A program made the position numbers and the translations under genes. Below the pieces are notes generated by a model. It had not been told where the DNA came from, searched no databases, and was given only the letters and a program-made list of their open reading frames with translations. Below, piece after piece: positions 63,144-64,000 of a stretch of DNA of 64,000 bases. Each line of letters opens with the position of its first letter. Within the stretch, counting starts at the first letter, position 1. Source of the stretch: Candidatus Aquicultor sp. (GTDB taxonomy: Bacteria > Actinomycetota > Aquicultoria > Aquicultorales > Aquicultoraceae); assembly GCA_036504445.1 (NCBI GenBank), contig DASXVE010000034.1, positions 186,001-250,000 on the forward strand, written 5' to 3'.

Positions 63144-64000
63144 TTACTCACTAACGCCTGCATTTGCCGCAAATCGCTCACCAAAAAAGTGCTCAAGCGC
63201 AGCCACAACGAACAAGGCGGCGAGTATACAGCCGAGGGGGATCATCGGCGCCATATAACGCGGCAAGCCGACCGTTGTAACAATATGGAGCAGCGTAAAG
63301 GTTGCAAAAAACGTCATAATAGCGCATGTCACCACGCGCCGTTCTATGAGTGCCCAGGCGATTCCACCGAAGCAGAGCCAGAATAGAAGAATATGGTAGA
63401 TGCTTGAGAGCTCTCCTTCGGCCGGCGAGCGCACTGTTTGAATATACGGCTGATACCATAAACGGGTGAATTTTTCCCAAGTCATATATTCAATAAAGTG
63501 ACCGGGACCGGTCCGTAGCTCGGCAAGCATCCTTTGTTTGGCCGTACTTGCCCTCAGTGCGTCCGTCGAGAGTTCACCGTTTCCATCGGGCAAAAATACG
63601 TATGGCACTTCGGGATAGTATGTGCTTTCAAGCAGTACTTTTCCGCCCTCCGTGGAAAATGGAACAAACGCGTCATAGAGTAGATAATTGCGCACCCACC
63701 ACGGTGTCAGAACTGCGACAACAACCACATACATAATAATTAAACCCTTTATGAGATCCTGCTTATCCATTCGCCAGAACATAAGAAAACTAATAAACAG
63801 CGGTGCAATTATGGCCTCGGGTCGAAGCAGCGCAAGCATTCCGAGTAACAACCCGACCCATACCCACGAGAACAGCTGATTCAGAGCCCTAATAAATACA
63901 TAGGTAAATATAACGAATAGGGTGGCGTAGAGGACTTCGGTCATAACGATGCTGTTCATCCACAGGGCGGGATAATAGATCGCGTAAAGCAACGCCGCAA
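63144..64000 (-). CDS. Membrane glycosyltransferase (GT39/PMT_2-like), 5' end cut by window edge
   Basis: At least 285 residues; the frame stays open to position 64000, so the N-terminus is missing. The visible part has about eight hydrophobic segments with YPALWMNSIVMTEVLY, LALLRPEAIIAPLFI and TPWWVRNYLLYDAFVPFSTEGGKVLL, typical of the dolichyl/undecaprenyl-phosphate-sugar-dependent transferases of the ArnT/PMT_2 group. It transfers sugars to lipids or proteins outside the membrane. The acceptor is unknown. Confidence 0.82.
   Translation of the reverse strand, partial: AALLYAIYYPALWMNSIVMTEVLYATLFVIFTYVFIRALNQLFSWVWVGLLLGMLALLRPEAIIAPLFISFLMFWRMDKQDLIKGLIIMYVVVVAVLTPWWVRNYLLYDAFVPFSTEGGKVLLESTYYPEVPYVFLPDGNGELSTDALRASTAKQRMLAELRTGPGHFIEYMTWEKFTRLWYQPYIQTVRSPAEGELSSIYHILLFWLCFGGIAWALIERRVVTCAIMTFFATFTLLHIVTTVGLPRYMAPMIPLGCILAALFVVAALEHFFGERFAANAGVSE

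Overview
The window looks like a chromosomal segment of a strictly anaerobic bacterium. My best guess is a deep-branching Actinobacteriota lineage (relatives of Coriobacteriia or Aquicultoria); a Firmicutes-like anaerobe is the alternative. The grounds are gene order (tig-clpP-clpX, valS-folC, radC-mreBCD-mrdA-rodA, then a TIGR03960/TIGR03936 pair with rng and rplU), frequent TTG and GTG starts with strong AGGAGG sites, PspC/LiaF-type envelope genes, and an energy metabolism built on a heterodisulfide-reductase complex. I could not run a phylogeny, so the taxon is an inference. No phage, transposon, plasmid gene or CRISPR array was seen.

Layout. 1-1727: the end of sppA (minus strand) and tRNA-His, tRNA-Lys and tRNA-Leu. 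1981-5346: tig, clpP, clpX (protein folding and turnover). 5679-11707: a DUF3786 protein, valS, folC, a membrane zinc-ribbon protein and ndk. 12086-21889: an eleven-gene complex I operon (nuoABCDHIJKLMN) that lacks the NADH module nuoEFG. 21992-28206: a small protein, a lipoprotein, a candidate small RNA facing a cold-shock gene, two ABC-2 exporters, and an AcuA-type acetyltransferase between them. 28757-30727: acetyl-CoA synthetase acsA, the expected target of AcuA. 30914-35538: membrane and envelope-stress genes (DUF981, two LiaF-like, one double PspC, YbjQ). 35641-42290 (minus strand): a 2-oxoacid dehydrogenase complex (lpdA, E1 alpha, E1 beta, E2) together with its lipoate genes lipB and lipA. 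42670-55720: radC, the rod-shape operon, a DUF697 protein, two radical-SAM-associated genes, rng, a beta-propeller lipoprotein and rplU. 56168-63040: hdrCBA followed by flxDCBA. 63144-64000: the end of a glycosyltransferase (minus strand).

The most notable find is at 59635-60114. The mvhD/flxD gene contains one in-frame UGA exactly where relatives carry the first cysteine of a GCHPGDCHY-type motif, reading continues in the same frame to a complete C-terminus, and a bulged hairpin that could be a bacterial SECIS element begins 10 nt after the UGA. I therefore read it as a selenoprotein inside a complete HdrABC-FlxABCD operon, the kind of complex proposed to oxidise NADH while reducing ferredoxin and a disulfide by electron bifurcation. 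A Rex/CRP-like palindrome sits in front of this operon.

How the genes may work together (inference): the 2-oxoacid dehydrogenase makes NADH and acyl-CoA. Hdr-Flx could use NADH to produce reduced ferredoxin. The complex I without NuoEFG could oxidise ferredoxin and pump ions. AcsA, switched off by AcuA acetylation, would handle acetate. Other observations are a vestigial second copy of the nuoN tail, two unassigned structured RNA candidates, and a Shine-Dalgarno displayed in a hairpin loop before nuoA.
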